The notes below the pieces were generated by a model that did not search any database, was not told the origin of the DNA, and saw nothing but the letters and a program-made list of their open reading frames with translations. A stretch of DNA of 64,000 nt from Zavarzinella formosa DSM 19928 (lineage in GTDB: Bacteria; Planctomycetota; Planctomycetia; Gemmatales; Gemmataceae), in assembly GCF_000255705.1 (NCBI RefSeq), contig NZ_JH636443.1, forward strand, positions 256,919 to 320,918, in the 5' to 3' direction. Position numbers and translations under genes: made by a program. Positions 14,930-23,822 of the stretch are shown piece after piece (the first letter of the stretch is position 1; the number at the start of each line of letters is the position of its first letter).

Positions 14930-17929
14930 ATGCGCACCCTCCGCGACCTGATCCAGCAATTTCCCGGCCTGAAAGAGACCGGCCTCTCTTCCGAGGACGC
15001 GGCCAAAAGCCTTCAGCAATACGGGGCGAATCGCCTCACGCCGTTGCCGCGAGAACCGATGTGGAAGAAATTCCTCGGCAAGTTCGACGAGGCCATCATC
15101 AAGATTTTGCTGGCCGCCACGCTTCTCAAAACGGTCGTGGATCTCTTTGCCGTCAGCGGCACCTTTGGGATGATCGGACTGGCCTTGCTGGTTATCACAC
15201 TCGGGCTGGGCTTCGCCCTGAAATTGACCGAGTGGCTGCCGAGCATGATGTTCGCCGTGGCGATTGTGCTGGTGGGCCTGAGCTTGTTGACGGAACATCC
15301 CTCCTTCGAGGGGCTGGCGGTGATGATCGCCGTGATGCTTGCCACCGGCGTGGCGTTTGCCAGCGAGTACAAGAGCGACCGGGAATTTGAAGTCCTCAAT
15401 ACGCAAAAGGACTCTCTGAAATCCAAAGTCGTCCGGGGGGGACAGGTTCACACGTTCCCGCTGGAAGATGTGGTGGTCGGCGATCTTGTCATCTTGGAAA
15501 TGGGTGATGAAATCCCCGCCGATGGCCGGATCGTGCGGGCGACCGAGTTGCTGATTGACCAATCGCTGATGACTGGCGAATCGGAGCCGGTGAAAAAGAT
15601 TGTCCGGCCTGATGACGAAACGGCCGAAGGGCCGGATCAACCGCATTGCGTCTATCGCGGCACGCAAGTGGTGGACGGGGCCGGGCAGATGGTCATCACA
15701 GATGTCGGTGACCTGACGATGATCGGCCAGATTGCCCGCCGCCTGTCGGCCGACGCCGGAGACGATGAAGAAGGCGACAAGCCGGAGACCGAAGAAACCC
15801 GAGTTCAACGGAAGCTTACGCTTTCCAAAGAGCAAACCCCTCTTCAAGTGAAGCTGACCGCTCTCGCGGGCCTCATCAGCAAGGTGGGCTACGCGGCAGC
15901 CGTCGCCATCTTCCTCGCCTTGCTGGTTCGCGGCCTGATCGTCGGGGAAGTGGCTTTTTCGGGCACGGAGACGATGTCCCAAGCCGAAGTGGTGCGGGAC
16001 ACGATTCGCAATCTGCTTTCGTACTTCGTGTACATGGTCATCATCATCGTCGTCGCCGTCCCCGAGGGATTGCCGATGAGTGTGACGGTGTCCCTCGCCC
16101 TCGCCATGCGGAAAATGACTCGGGCCAACAGCCTCGTCCGTCAACTGGTCGCCTGCGAAACCATCGGCTCGGCGACGGTGATTTGTTCGGACAAGACCGG
16201 CACCCTCACCCAGAACAAGATGCAAGTGGACCGCCTCGTCCTCGGCGGCAAGAACTTTGATCGCGGAAATGACTGGCCGAAACCGACCGCTCAATTGAAC
16301 ACGGCGGCCGATTGGATTGCCCTCAACGGCACGGCCAACTCGACCGCCAATCTGGAGGAAAAAGAGGGCAAGACGGTCGTGATCGGTAACTCAACCGAGG
16401 GGGCGTTGCTGCAATGGGCACGCGAGTCCGGCGTCGAATACGGCCGGATGCGATCCGAGTTTCCGCTGCGTTATCAGATGCACTTCAGTTCTGACCGCAA
16501 GCGCATGACCAGCGTGGCCGAGGGGTCGAAACTGGTGGCGCTGATGAAGGGCGCCCCGGAAGTCGTGCTGTCGCATTGCACGCATTGGCTGGATGAAAGC
16601 AGTAAGCCGGCCGAACTCACTTCCGAGATCCGCGAGCGGATTATCACGCAGGTGAAAGAAGCCTCCGGCCTCGCCATGCGAACGCTGGCCTTCGCCCACA
16701 AGGAACTTCCCGCCGGGACCAGCACGGACGAAGACGCCTTGCACGAAGGCCGCGACCAACTTGAAAAGGGACTAACCTTCGCGGGCTTCGTGGCCATCCG
16801 TGACCCGTTGCGGCCCGAGGTGAAGGATGCCGTCGCCCAGTGCCGTCAGGCGGGCATCGAAGTGAAGATGATCACCGGGGACAACATCGAAACAGCGACC
16901 GCCATCGGCCGGGAAATCGGCCTGATGGACGATCCCGGCTCCATCGCCCTGACCTCGGCCGAGATCAATCAACTGACCGACGATCAGTTGAAGGAAAAGC
17001 TGCCGAACATGCGAATTCTCGCCCGCGCGAGGCCGCTGGACAAATTCCGCGTCGTGCGGTTGCTTCAAGAACTCGAGCATGTGGTGGCCGTCACCGGGGA
17101 CGGAACCAACGACGCCCCGGCCCTGAAAAAGGCCGACGTGGGGCTGGCGATGGGAATCGCCGGGACGGAAGTGGCCAAGGAGGCCAGCAAGATCGTGTTG
17201 CTGGATGATTCGTTCGCCACCATCGTGAAGGCCGTCCACTGGGGCCGGGCGCTTTACGAGAACATCCAGCGGTTCGTCTTGTTCCAGCTAACCATCAACG
17301 TATCCGCATTGATGATTGCGTTCCTCGGGCCGTTCTTCGGCATCAAGCCGCCGTTCACGGTGCTGCAACTGTTGTGGATCAACGTCATCATGGACACGTT
17401 CGCCGCCATCGCCCTGTGCAGCGAACCGCCCCGCGCCGGCCTCATGAAGATGAAGCCGAAACGCCGGGATGAAAGCATCATCACCCCCGCCATGCGGCTG
17501 ACGATCCTGCTCACGGGCGGTTTCTTCGTGGTGGTGATGATGGGCGTGCTGTTCGGAATGCAGCATCAACAGTGGTTCGCGGAAGGCAGCGGCCCCAACC
17601 CGGAAGGCTGGGAGTTCGCCCCTCTGAACATCCGGCAGGTGAGCCTCTTCTTCACGATGTATGTGTTGTTCCAAGTCTGGAACATGATCAACTGCCGCTC
17701 GCTGACGCCGGAATCCAGCGGTCTGATCGGCTTCTGGCGCAACCGTTCCTTCATGGGGATCATGCTGGCGATCATCATTGGCCAAGTCATCATCGTGACC
17801 TTCGGCGGCGCTATCTTCTCGCTGGAAGCATTGAAGCCAATCGAGTGGGCCTTGCTGACGGCGGCAACGGCCAGCGTGCTGGTATTCGCGGAGGTGGTGC
17901 GACAGTTGCGAGGCAAAGCAACCGAGTGA
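14930..17929 (+). CDS. Calcium-type (P2B-like) P-type ATPase
   Basis: 999 residues. Visible P-ATPase landmarks: cation-transporter N-domain (FPGLKETGLSSEDAAKSL), membrane helices M1-M2, the TGES actuator motif (SLMTGESEP), PEGLP in M4, the phosphorylation site CSDKTGTLTQNK with Asp421, the nucleotide domain KGAPEVVL, the hinge VTGDGTNDAPALKKADVG, and a C-terminal helical domain (M5-M10, including LWINVIMDTFAAIAL). Length and N-domain fit plasma-membrane Ca2+-ATPase-like pumps exporting Ca2+ or a similar divalent ion; ion specificity is inferred. GGAAAG precedes the ATG. It stands alone between repeat-rich gaps. Confidence 0.92.
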   Translation: MRTLRDLIQQFPGLKETGLSSEDAAKSLQQYGANRLTPLPREPMWKKFLGKFDEAIIKILLAATLLKTVVDLFAVSGTFGMIGLALLVITLGLGFALKLTEWLPSMMFAVAIVLVGLSLLTEHPSFEGLAVMIAVMLATGVAFASEYKSDREFEVLNTQKDSLKSKVVRGGQVHTFPLEDVVVGDLVILEMGDEIPADGRIVRATELLIDQSLMTGESEPVKKIVRPDDETAEGPDQPHCVYRGTQVVDGAGQMVITDVGDLTMIGQIARRLSADAGDDEEGDKPETEETRVQRKLTLSKEQTPLQVKLTALAGLISKVGYAAAVAIFLALLVRGLIVGEVAFSGTETMSQAEVVRDTIRNLLSYFVYMVIIIVVAVPEGLPMSVTVSLALAMRKMTRANSLVRQLVACETIGSATVICSDKTGTLTQNKMQVDRLVLGGKNFDRGNDWPKPTAQLNTAADWIALNGTANSTANLEEKEGKTVVIGNSTEGALLQWARESGVEYGRMRSEFPLRYQMHFSSDRKRMTSVAEGSKLVALMKGAPEVVLSHCTHWLDESSKPAELTSEIRERIITQVKEASGLAMRTLAFAHKELPAGTSTDEDALHEGRDQLEKGLTFAGFVAIRDPLRPEVKDAVAQCRQAGIEVKMITGDNIETATAIGREIGLMDDPGSIALTSAEINQLTDDQLKEKLPNMRILARARPLDKFRVVRLLQELEHVVAVTGDGTNDAPALKKADVGLAMGIAGTEVAKEASKIVLLDDSFATIVKAVHWGRALYENIQRFVLFQLTINVSALMIAFLGPFFGIKPPFTVLQLLWINVIMDTFAAIALCSEPPRAGLMKMKPKRRDESIITPAMRLTILLTGGFFVVVMMGVLFGMQHQQWFAEGSGPNPEGWEFAPLNIRQVSLFFTMYVLFQVWNMINCRSLTPESSGLIGFWRNRSFMGIMLAIIIGQVIIVTFGGAIFSLEALKPIEWALLTAATASVLVFAEVVRQLRGKATE

Positions 17930-17944
17930 AGTCTGGCAAAATCC

Positions 17945-18019
17945 AAGAGCCCCGCTGCGTGAGCGGCGGGGGTGGCCCATTTACACTGCCACCTCCGCCG
18001 CTTACGCAGCGGGGCTCTT
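17945..18019. repeat. Inverted repeat after the P-ATPase gene
   Basis: 32-bp arms (AAGAGCCCCGCTGCG ... GGTGGC and its near-complement) around an 11-bp centre; likely a shared terminator for the convergent ATPase and DoxX-like genes. A half arm recurs near 6511. Confidence 0.75.
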
Positions 18020-18069
18020 TCTCGGTTGATGCGGAGACGTTCTTGAATTGTCAAGCTTTTGGGTGGTGA

Positions 18070-18477
18070 TTATCCGTGGCTACAGCCAGCCATCGGCTTC
18101 ATGGAGAACGCACCCCGGAAGTGCTTCCAATACACACCAATCAACACAGCACACAGAACCGTGAGGACAACCCCCGGTCCGGGTTGTTTGGTGAGGCACA
18201 GTTCAAACAGCATGATATTCACGCTGATCGGCGTCAGGATGGTGATGCCCAGCCCCACGAACAACCCGGTGAACAGCAGGAAGCCGCCGACAAGCTCCAG
18301 CACTTTTACCACTTTCATATAGCCGCTACTGAAGAGCAAGCCGCCAAATTGCTTTGCTTCGTCCGGCATGTTGGCCCCCTGGCTGCTCATGTCCAGAAAG
18401 TTGAAAAAGAAGTTGAGGCTAAAGAACAGAAACACCGCGCCCACAAACGTGCGGACAATGATGCCGAGCCATTTCAT
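18070..18477 (-). CDS. DoxX-like small membrane protein
   Basis: 135 residues with four predicted membrane segments: IIVRTFVGAVFLFFSLNFFF, the stretch from VVKVLELVGGFLLFTGLFVG, LTPISVNIMLFELCL, and VVLTVLCAVLIGVYW. The pattern GYMKVVKVLELVGGFLL followed by LGITILTPISVNI matches the DoxX/DoxX-like family, of variable and mostly undefined role. AAGGAA lies seven bases before the ATG at 18477. It is divergent from the bestrophin gene. Confidence 0.8.
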   Translation of the reverse strand: MKWLGIIVRTFVGAVFLFFSLNFFFNFLDMSSQGANMPDEAKQFGGLLFSSGYMKVVKVLELVGGFLLFTGLFVGLGITILTPISVNIMLFELCLTKQPGPGVVLTVLCAVLIGVYWKHFRGAFSMKPMAGCSHG

Positions 18478-18664
18478 GATTGGTTTCCTTGCGTTTTTGA
18501 ATGGTGATTGCTTGATATACTGACAGTCAAGTCCGGTCCTTACACCGCTAAGCCGGCAAAGCAACACACAGGGTTTTGGCCACCCGGTCATCTCCGTTCA
18601 AACTCCTTCGGTCTGCGGGCGAAAAACTGATAGAACGCCCCGAACCCTCGGAGATTTGAAACTC

Positions 18665-19531
18665 ATGATTGTTTACGAACCGAAAGACTGGCTGAAGGTG
18701 ATGTGTTCCGTCCGGGGCACGGTCATCAGTCAGGTGATGGAACGCCTGTGGTGGATTGTGCTGATCGCCGTCGGCATCTGGGCCTTGCGGGAATGGGTTC
18801 CAATGGCCGAGCCGGTGTTCCGGCCGTTCAAGCCCATCGGACACACCTTGCTGGGGCTGGCCCTCGGCCTGTTGATTGTGTTCCACAACAATTGTGCCTA
18901 TGACCGCTATTGGGAAGGCCGCAAACTCTGGGGGGCCATCGTCAACACGTCCCGCAACCTGATCCGGGGGACGACCATCTACGCCGGGCCGGCCCCGGAC
19001 ATGGCCGACTACGTCGCGGCCTATGCCTTCGCTCTCAAACAACATCTACGCAACGACAAGGATCTTTCCGAGTTGAAAGAACTGGTCTCCCCGGCCGTGC
19101 TTGATGAGCTGGCGGCCACGGCCAACCCGCCGTCGCTGCTGGCCGTCCGCATGAGCCGATGGATTCTCGACCGGCAGAACAACGGGAAGATCGACACCGT
19201 GACGGCCCAGTCATTGGAGTCGTTGGTTCGCCTGCTGCTCGACAACCAAGGGGGCTGCGAGCGAATCCTGCGGACGCCGATTCCGTTCGCCTACGCGGTC
19301 CACATCAAGCAAATGTTGACGCTGTATCTGATCACGCTGCCGTTCGCTCTCGTCGGCGAAATGGGCTGGGTGGCCATCCCGGCGACGGCCGTCATCGCCT
19401 TTGGGATGATCGGCATCGAAGTCGCCGGCACAGAAATCGAAGACCCCTTCGGCACCGACCCGAACGACCTGCCGCTGGAGGCGATCTGCGCGACCATCCA
19501 ACGGGATGCGAAGATTCTCGCCGTGGCGTGA
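18665..19531 (+). CDS. Bestrophin-family (UPF0187) membrane protein
   Basis: 288 residues. It shows bestrophin landmarks: GLALGLLIVFHNNCAYDRYW followed by EGRKLWGAIVNTSRNLIR, a paired helix near LITLPFALVGEMGWVAIPA, and the acidic FGTDPNDLPLE motif near the C-terminus that corresponds to the Ca2+-clasp region of bestrophin channels. Bacterial homologues form pentameric ion channels, often cation-selective. GGAG precedes the ATG at 18665; a TTG at 18656 is also in frame. Confidence 0.9.
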   Translation: MIVYEPKDWLKVMCSVRGTVISQVMERLWWIVLIAVGIWALREWVPMAEPVFRPFKPIGHTLLGLALGLLIVFHNNCAYDRYWEGRKLWGAIVNTSRNLIRGTTIYAGPAPDMADYVAAYAFALKQHLRNDKDLSELKELVSPAVLDELAATANPPSLLAVRMSRWILDRQNNGKIDTVTAQSLESLVRLLLDNQGGCERILRTPIPFAYAVHIKQMLTLYLITLPFALVGEMGWVAIPATAVIAFGMIGIEVAGTEIEDPFGTDPNDLPLEAICATIQRDAKILAVA

Positions 19532-19560
19532 TACCAAATCGCATTGCTGACAACCAAGGT

Positions 19561-19703
19561 GAAGTCTCGGAGACCCCCTCCGGCTCCCCCTTGCCAAGGG
19601 GGAGAGCAAAACCGGTCTCTCTTCCAAGGCTGATGGTTTTGGCGATGATCGGTTCTTCTCTCCCCCTTGGCAAGGGGGAGCCGGAGGGGGTCTCTTGAGA
19701 CTT
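19561..19703. repeat. Inverted repeat after the bestrophin gene
   Basis: Arms of about 46 bp, 19561-19606 and 19658-19703 (GACCCCCTCCGGCTCCCCCT and complement; each arm itself contains the small palindrome CCCCCTTGCCAAGGGGG). It probably terminates both convergent transcripts. Confidence 0.85.
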
Positions 19704-19734
19704 TCGCCTCGTCGGCGATCAATGCGATTCCGTG

Positions 19735-21351
19735 TCACTTCCCCGCCATGTCCGCGACAACCTTGATGAGCCGGAGCCGGGCCTCGCATTCCTCCATTTT
19801 GGCCCGGACTTGAAGCAATTCGGCCTGCGGAATGATGCCTTTCTTGTATCCCTCCGACACCAGTTGGAATTGCTTCGCCTGGCTCTCAAGAGCCTGCTCG
19901 GCATTGCTCAGTTCGACGTTGAGAAAGCTTTGCATGAGCTTGAGCGTGCGCTCGGCTCGCGCCATCTCAATTTCATAAAGCTGAACTTCTTGGTTGCTCA
20001 CCACTTTGTCCTTGGCCAGCGCTATGACATTCTTGAGCTTCTGGGCGGCAATCTTCAAATCCGCGTCGGCCTTCAGGTATCGCTCTCCCAAGTCGAGGGC
20101 CGAGAGATCCACCCGGATGTTGTCGGACGGCGCCCGGCGATTGGTTGACGACGGGAAAATTTCCGGCGCCGGAGTGGGAGGGGCCGGTGGATCTGTTTTC
20201 GGGGCGGCGGGTGTCGCCGACTTGGCCGGAATGGCGGCCGGCGGGGAGATAGCTTTGTTGACAGGCTCGGCAGCGGGCGGCGTCTTCGGCGCCTGGGCCG
20301 GGGACCAACCGGGCAGAGCGGCGAGGGCCATCGCCATCGCCGTCACCAGCAGCAGGCCGCGACCGGACACCGTTCCGGTCACGCGATCAGACAGGATCAT
20401 GGAAAGTCTCCGTTCAAACGAGGAATGGGAGCGGGCGCCGACCCCCAGGACGGGGGCCGGTTCGCCGGATGGACAACCGGCGGACAGTCGCAACAACAGT
20501 TCGGCGTAACCACGCCGGTGGCCGGGCAAGGCCAAGAGGGCGAGGGCGTCGCAGGCCATTTCGGCCGACTCCCGCATCCGGCGGCGGGCGAACCGAAACA
20601 GCGGATTCCACCACCACACCGCCCCGGCGGCCAGTTCCAGCCACGATACCCAATGGTCGCGCCGGCAAAGATGAGCCAGTTCATGGGCGATGACTCCCCG
20701 CGACGATTCGATGTCCGCCGGGTCGGCCATCGTCGTCGGCCACACCAGTCGGGGCCGGCCGACGCACCACACGAACGGCGAGGCGATCATGTCCGAGACC
20801 AGCACGGGCGGGAGCGGCGCGTCAAGGTGATCGGCCACCGTCCGAACCTCGGCGCGCAAGTAGTCCGGGGCCGGGGAAGCCATGCGGACAATCCGCCGAT
20901 GCCGGGCGATTCGCCGGGCCTGCATCGCCAGCCAGACCAGCCCGCCCGATACCCACAGAACGAAAAGAAGCCTTGTCGCCAGCGGGCCATCATTGGTCCG
21001 TTCGACCGGTTTGGCCTCGATCACCGGAAAAGCCGTTGCAACCACCTCTGTCGGCAACGATTTTGGAAGTGATTCCGGCAACCGGCTGCTGTCAATGCGA
21101 GGGAGCGGCATTTCCTCGATCGTGGTTGTCGGCTGAGGGAGTGGAACAGGCTCGGCCACCCTTTCCAGCGAGGCCGTCGGCCAAGGCAGGGAGACCAACG
21201 GCGGGGTGATGAGTTTCACCAGCACGATCACCCACAGCAAATGCTGAACGGCCGGCCGGTGCCGGAACAAGCGGCAGCCAGCCATCACCACGGGGATCAT
21301 CACGGCGACAGTGACCGTGTTGGCGGCCAGCCACCAAAGGAGGGTGTTCAT
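19735..21351 (-). CDS. M56-family (BlaR1-like) membrane metallopeptidase with coiled-coil C-terminus
   Basis: 538 residues. N-terminal membrane helices (WWLAANTVTVAVMIPVVMAG, LLWVIVLVKLITPPLV, RLLFVLWVSGGLVWLAMQ) surround an M56 peptidase domain with the zinc motif HELAH at 223-227 (VIAHELAHLCRRDHW) and the downstream ESAEMACDALAL. After another hydrophobic segment (GLLLVTAMAMALAALPGW) comes a Pro/Ala-rich linker and about 120 residues of predicted coiled coil, instead of the penicillin-binding sensor of BlaR1. In known systems the peptidase inactivates its partner repressor. The BlaI-like gene overlaps its start by four bases. Confidence 0.85.
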   Translation of the reverse strand: MNTLLWWLAANTVTVAVMIPVVMAGCRLFRHRPAVQHLLWVIVLVKLITPPLVSLPWPTASLERVAEPVPLPQPTTTIEEMPLPRIDSSRLPESLPKSLPTEVVATAFPVIEAKPVERTNDGPLATRLLFVLWVSGGLVWLAMQARRIARHRRIVRMASPAPDYLRAEVRTVADHLDAPLPPVLVSDMIASPFVWCVGRPRLVWPTTMADPADIESSRGVIAHELAHLCRRDHWVSWLELAAGAVWWWNPLFRFARRRMRESAEMACDALALLALPGHRRGYAELLLRLSAGCPSGEPAPVLGVGARSHSSFERRLSMILSDRVTGTVSGRGLLLVTAMAMALAALPGWSPAQAPKTPPAAEPVNKAISPPAAIPAKSATPAAPKTDPPAPPTPAPEIFPSSTNRRAPSDNIRVDLSALDLGERYLKADADLKIAAQKLKNVIALAKDKVVSNQEVQLYEIEMARAERTLKLMQSFLNVELSNAEQALESQAKQFQLVSEGYKKGIIPQAELLQVRAKMEECEARLRLIKVVADMAGK

Positions 21352-21755
21352 TTCTTGCCTCGCTTCGCGGGGGTGGCTTCGAGTTGATCAATCATCTGGC
21401 GGAACTTGGCCAGCTCGGCGGCCGAGAATTGATGCCGCTCGGCGAAGGCCAGCACCAGCGGCAGGGCCTCCCCGTCGCACAACTCCCCGGCCAGGCTGGC
21501 CATCCGGGCGTGCATTTCCTCTTCGCGGGAAACCAGTGGCCGGAACACGAAGGCGAACCCGGAACGGTCGCTGGCGACATACCCCTTTTTCTCCAAGCGC
21601 TGCAACAGGGTGACGACGGTGGATCGCGTCCACTCTTGCCCCTGCTCCGTCAGCCGGAGCAACACATCTCGCACGGCCAGCGGGCCGTGATCCCACAGCA
21701 ATTTCATCACCTCGCGCTCCGCGTCGCTCATCGCGGGTCGATTGAACGCCCCCAT
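21348..21755 (-). CDS. BlaI/MecI/CopY-family winged-helix repressor
   Basis: 135 residues. SDAEREVMKLLWDHGPLAVR begins the winged helix; EWTRSTVVTLLQRLEKKGYV is the recognition helix and wing, typical of penicillinase repressors. A dimerisation half follows (EEEMHARMASLAGELCDG). The ATG at 21755 has AGGGG six bases upstream; earlier ATGs at 21779 and 21782 lie inside the operator-like dyad and are rejected. The four-base overlap with the M56 gene indicates translational coupling. It probably represses its own operon through the two dyads upstream. Confidence 0.9.
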   Translation of the reverse strand: MGAFNRPAMSDAEREVMKLLWDHGPLAVRDVLLRLTEQGQEWTRSTVVTLLQRLEKKGYVASDRSGFAFVFRPLVSREEEMHARMASLAGELCDGEALPLVLAFAERHQFSAAELAKFRQMIDQLEATPAKRGKK

Positions 21756-21769
21756 GTCGGCCCCTGATT

Positions 21770-21790
21770 TTGTTGACATCATGTAGACAA
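21770..21790. promoter_or_regulatory. Operator-like dyad 1 upstream of the BlaI gene
   Basis: TTGT-TG-ACAT-C-ATGT-AG-ACAA is a 21-bp dyad of the form TTGTnnACATnATGTnnACAA, 15 bases before the chosen start. BlaI/MecI sites are of the same general TACA/TGTA type. Confidence 0.65.
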
Positions 21791-21796
21791 TAACCA

Positions 21797-21819
21797 ATTG
21801 CTGACGCGGTGTCAACAAT
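21797..21819. promoter_or_regulatory. Operator-like dyad 2 upstream of the BlaI gene
   Basis: An imperfect 23-bp dyad of the form ATTGnTGACnCnGnGTCAnCAAT, centred 28 bp from dyad 1. It sits between the BlaI gene and the divergent peptidase-fusion gene and could affect both. Confidence 0.5.
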
Positions 21820-21992
21820 TTTTGCCGTTCTGTTTTTCCTGCTCGCCGAGGCGGCGGACCCGTCGAATGCGAAGGCACTCGTCGCGGCGCAAGCCAATTC
21901 CCGCCGGGCTGGTTTTGGAATATGATGTAACAGACTTGCGGCAGCCCGAAGCGGCCGTCTTTTTCACCCTCGATCCTCGCCGGGCGGTCTTC

Positions 21993-23789
21993 ATGATTCT
22001 GCGTGTTCTTGCCCTCCTGTGCCTGATTGTTTCGGTCGCGGCCGGCCAGACGCCGAAGACGCCGGCGCCGAAAACTCCGGCGTCCAAAGGCCCCAAGAAA
22101 AAGGACGAATCCCCGGAGGGCTACAAGAAGTCCGACCTGCGGGGATTCACGCTTTATTTCAGCGATGAAGTCCTGGAGGAGAACGAGAAAACCAAACTCA
22201 AGCGGACGCCGCTGGAAGCGCTGGAGCGGGAACTCATCATCGTGGAATCAGTGATCCCGCCGGACAAGTTGAAGTCGATCAAGGCTGTGCCGATTTGGGT
22301 CGAGTGGAACGAATCGGTGGCGATGGGCAACGGCCGGGGCGGCACGGCCGTCGCGGTGTTCTCGGGCGGATCTCAACAGGATGTCTTTGCGGAGGCCAAG
22401 AAGGGGATCAAGGGGAAGTCAGTCACCATCCTGAAACTGCGCTCCCTCGCCCTCGAACACCAGCCGGTGACGGATTCCGGCCGCTGCGTCACCCTGCACG
22501 AGCTGGCGCACGCCTTCCAGCACTTCGTCGTGGGCGATGACAACATCATTGTGCGGAACACTTACAAGCAGGCGATGGAACGCAAGCTCTACGATCCGGC
22601 TCTGTATGTGGCGACGAACGAACACGAGTATTTTGCCGAACTGACCTGCGCCTATCTCGACCGCATGGATGCCTATCCCCGCACCCGCGAGGAATTGAAG
22701 AAGCACGATCCCAAAGCCCACGAGATGATGGAGAAATTCTGGGGCCGGGTTCCCGAGAAGAAAGATCCGGTGGCGAAGGGGCCGAAACTGCCGAGCAAGG
22801 ATGGCGACGGGAAATTCCCGCTTGATTTGAAGGTGAGCAACCTGAAATTTGGCCCGGCGATCACCGGGGAACTGCCGGAGGCCCGGTCACGGGCGGGCCG
22901 GCCGATGCTGGTGGTGCTGTGGTCCCCGAACAATGACCGGATGCCGCAGTTGATGCAAAAGCTAAACCCGCTGTTCGCGGAGTTGCGGGACTTCGGATTG
23001 CTGGTGATCGGCGGCCACCAATCCGACACGCCGGAAGAGGAAATCAAATTCATCGCCACCAGCCGGAACATTGAATACCCCCTGTGCCCGGATGCCCGCA
23101 TCGGGCCAACCGAAGGATTCCGGTTGCCTCACGCAATTGTGTACGACCAGGCGGGCAAGTGTGTTTTCCGGGGCGATCCGCTCGACGGGGAGATTTACGC
23201 CCGGCTGATTGTGAATCAAGAAATCTTGGCCAAAACCGGCAAGGAAACTTGGGCCAAGGGCGTCAAGCCTGTTGTTGATCTGTTAGAACAAGGCGCCGGC
23301 ATTCCGGCGGCGCTGACGAAGCTTAACGCGATTGGCGACTCGCTTGGAAGCGAGGCCAAGCCCGATTGGACCGCCTTGCGGGATGCCCTGACCGAAGGGG
23401 CGAAGAAGCAAGTCGACGAAGCCGAGACGATGATGAAGGACGATCCGGTCGCCGCGTGGTTAATCCTGGAACGGGTGGCCGCCGCGTACAAATACACCCC
23501 GCCTGCGAAGACCGCCGGAGACATGATTCTCAAGTTACGATCAAACCCCAAGGTGGCCCTCGAAGTGCGGGCGAGAACGGCCCTTGAACCCATCAAGAAA
23601 CTGGACGTCCAACTCTCCGGCAAGGAACTCAGTTTCGACCCCCGCCAGCCGGAATTCCGCTCGTCCAACTCGGCCACCCTGAAGCAACTCGGCGAAGCCG
23701 TGGAGAAGATGAAGAAGACCTTTCCGGATGCAAGGGCCACCGTCGAGGCCGTGAGAATGGCCGATCATTGGCGGGTGTCGAAGAAGTAA
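21993..23789 (+). CDS. Exported zinc-metallopeptidase-like / thioredoxin-fold fusion
   Basis: 598 residues. A signal peptide (ILRVLALLCLIVSVAAG) and a Lys/Pro-rich linker lead to a peptidase-like region: CVTLHELAHAFQHFVVGD (HExxH-type HELAH) and, downstream, ATNEHEYFAELTCAYLDR, which can supply the third zinc ligand. From about residue 300 a thioredoxin-like region follows (RPMLVVLWSPNNDRMPQLMQ, LLVIGGHQSD, PHAIVYDQAGKCVFRG) lacking a CxxC pair. The C-terminal 200 residues are helical and unassigned. The start at 21993 gives a proper signal peptide; the frame is open further upstream. Role unknown; probably extracytoplasmic. Confidence 0.75.
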   Translation: MILRVLALLCLIVSVAAGQTPKTPAPKTPASKGPKKKDESPEGYKKSDLRGFTLYFSDEVLEENEKTKLKRTPLEALERELIIVESVIPPDKLKSIKAVPIWVEWNESVAMGNGRGGTAVAVFSGGSQQDVFAEAKKGIKGKSVTILKLRSLALEHQPVTDSGRCVTLHELAHAFQHFVVGDDNIIVRNTYKQAMERKLYDPALYVATNEHEYFAELTCAYLDRMDAYPRTREELKKHDPKAHEMMEKFWGRVPEKKDPVAKGPKLPSKDGDGKFPLDLKVSNLKFGPAITGELPEARSRAGRPMLVVLWSPNNDRMPQLMQKLNPLFAELRDFGLLVIGGHQSDTPEEEIKFIATSRNIEYPLCPDARIGPTEGFRLPHAIVYDQAGKCVFRGDPLDGEIYARLIVNQEILAKTGKETWAKGVKPVVDLLEQGAGIPAALTKLNAIGDSLGSEAKPDWTALRDALTEGAKKQVDEAETMMKDDPVAAWLILERVAAAYKYTPPAKTAGDMILKLRSNPKVALEVRARTALEPIKKLDVQLSGKELSFDPRQPEFRSSNSATLKQLGEAVEKMKKTFPDARATVEAVRMADHWRVSKK

Positions 23790-23822
23790 GCGGAAACGGT
23801 TCAGCCATTTGGGAGAAGCCTC

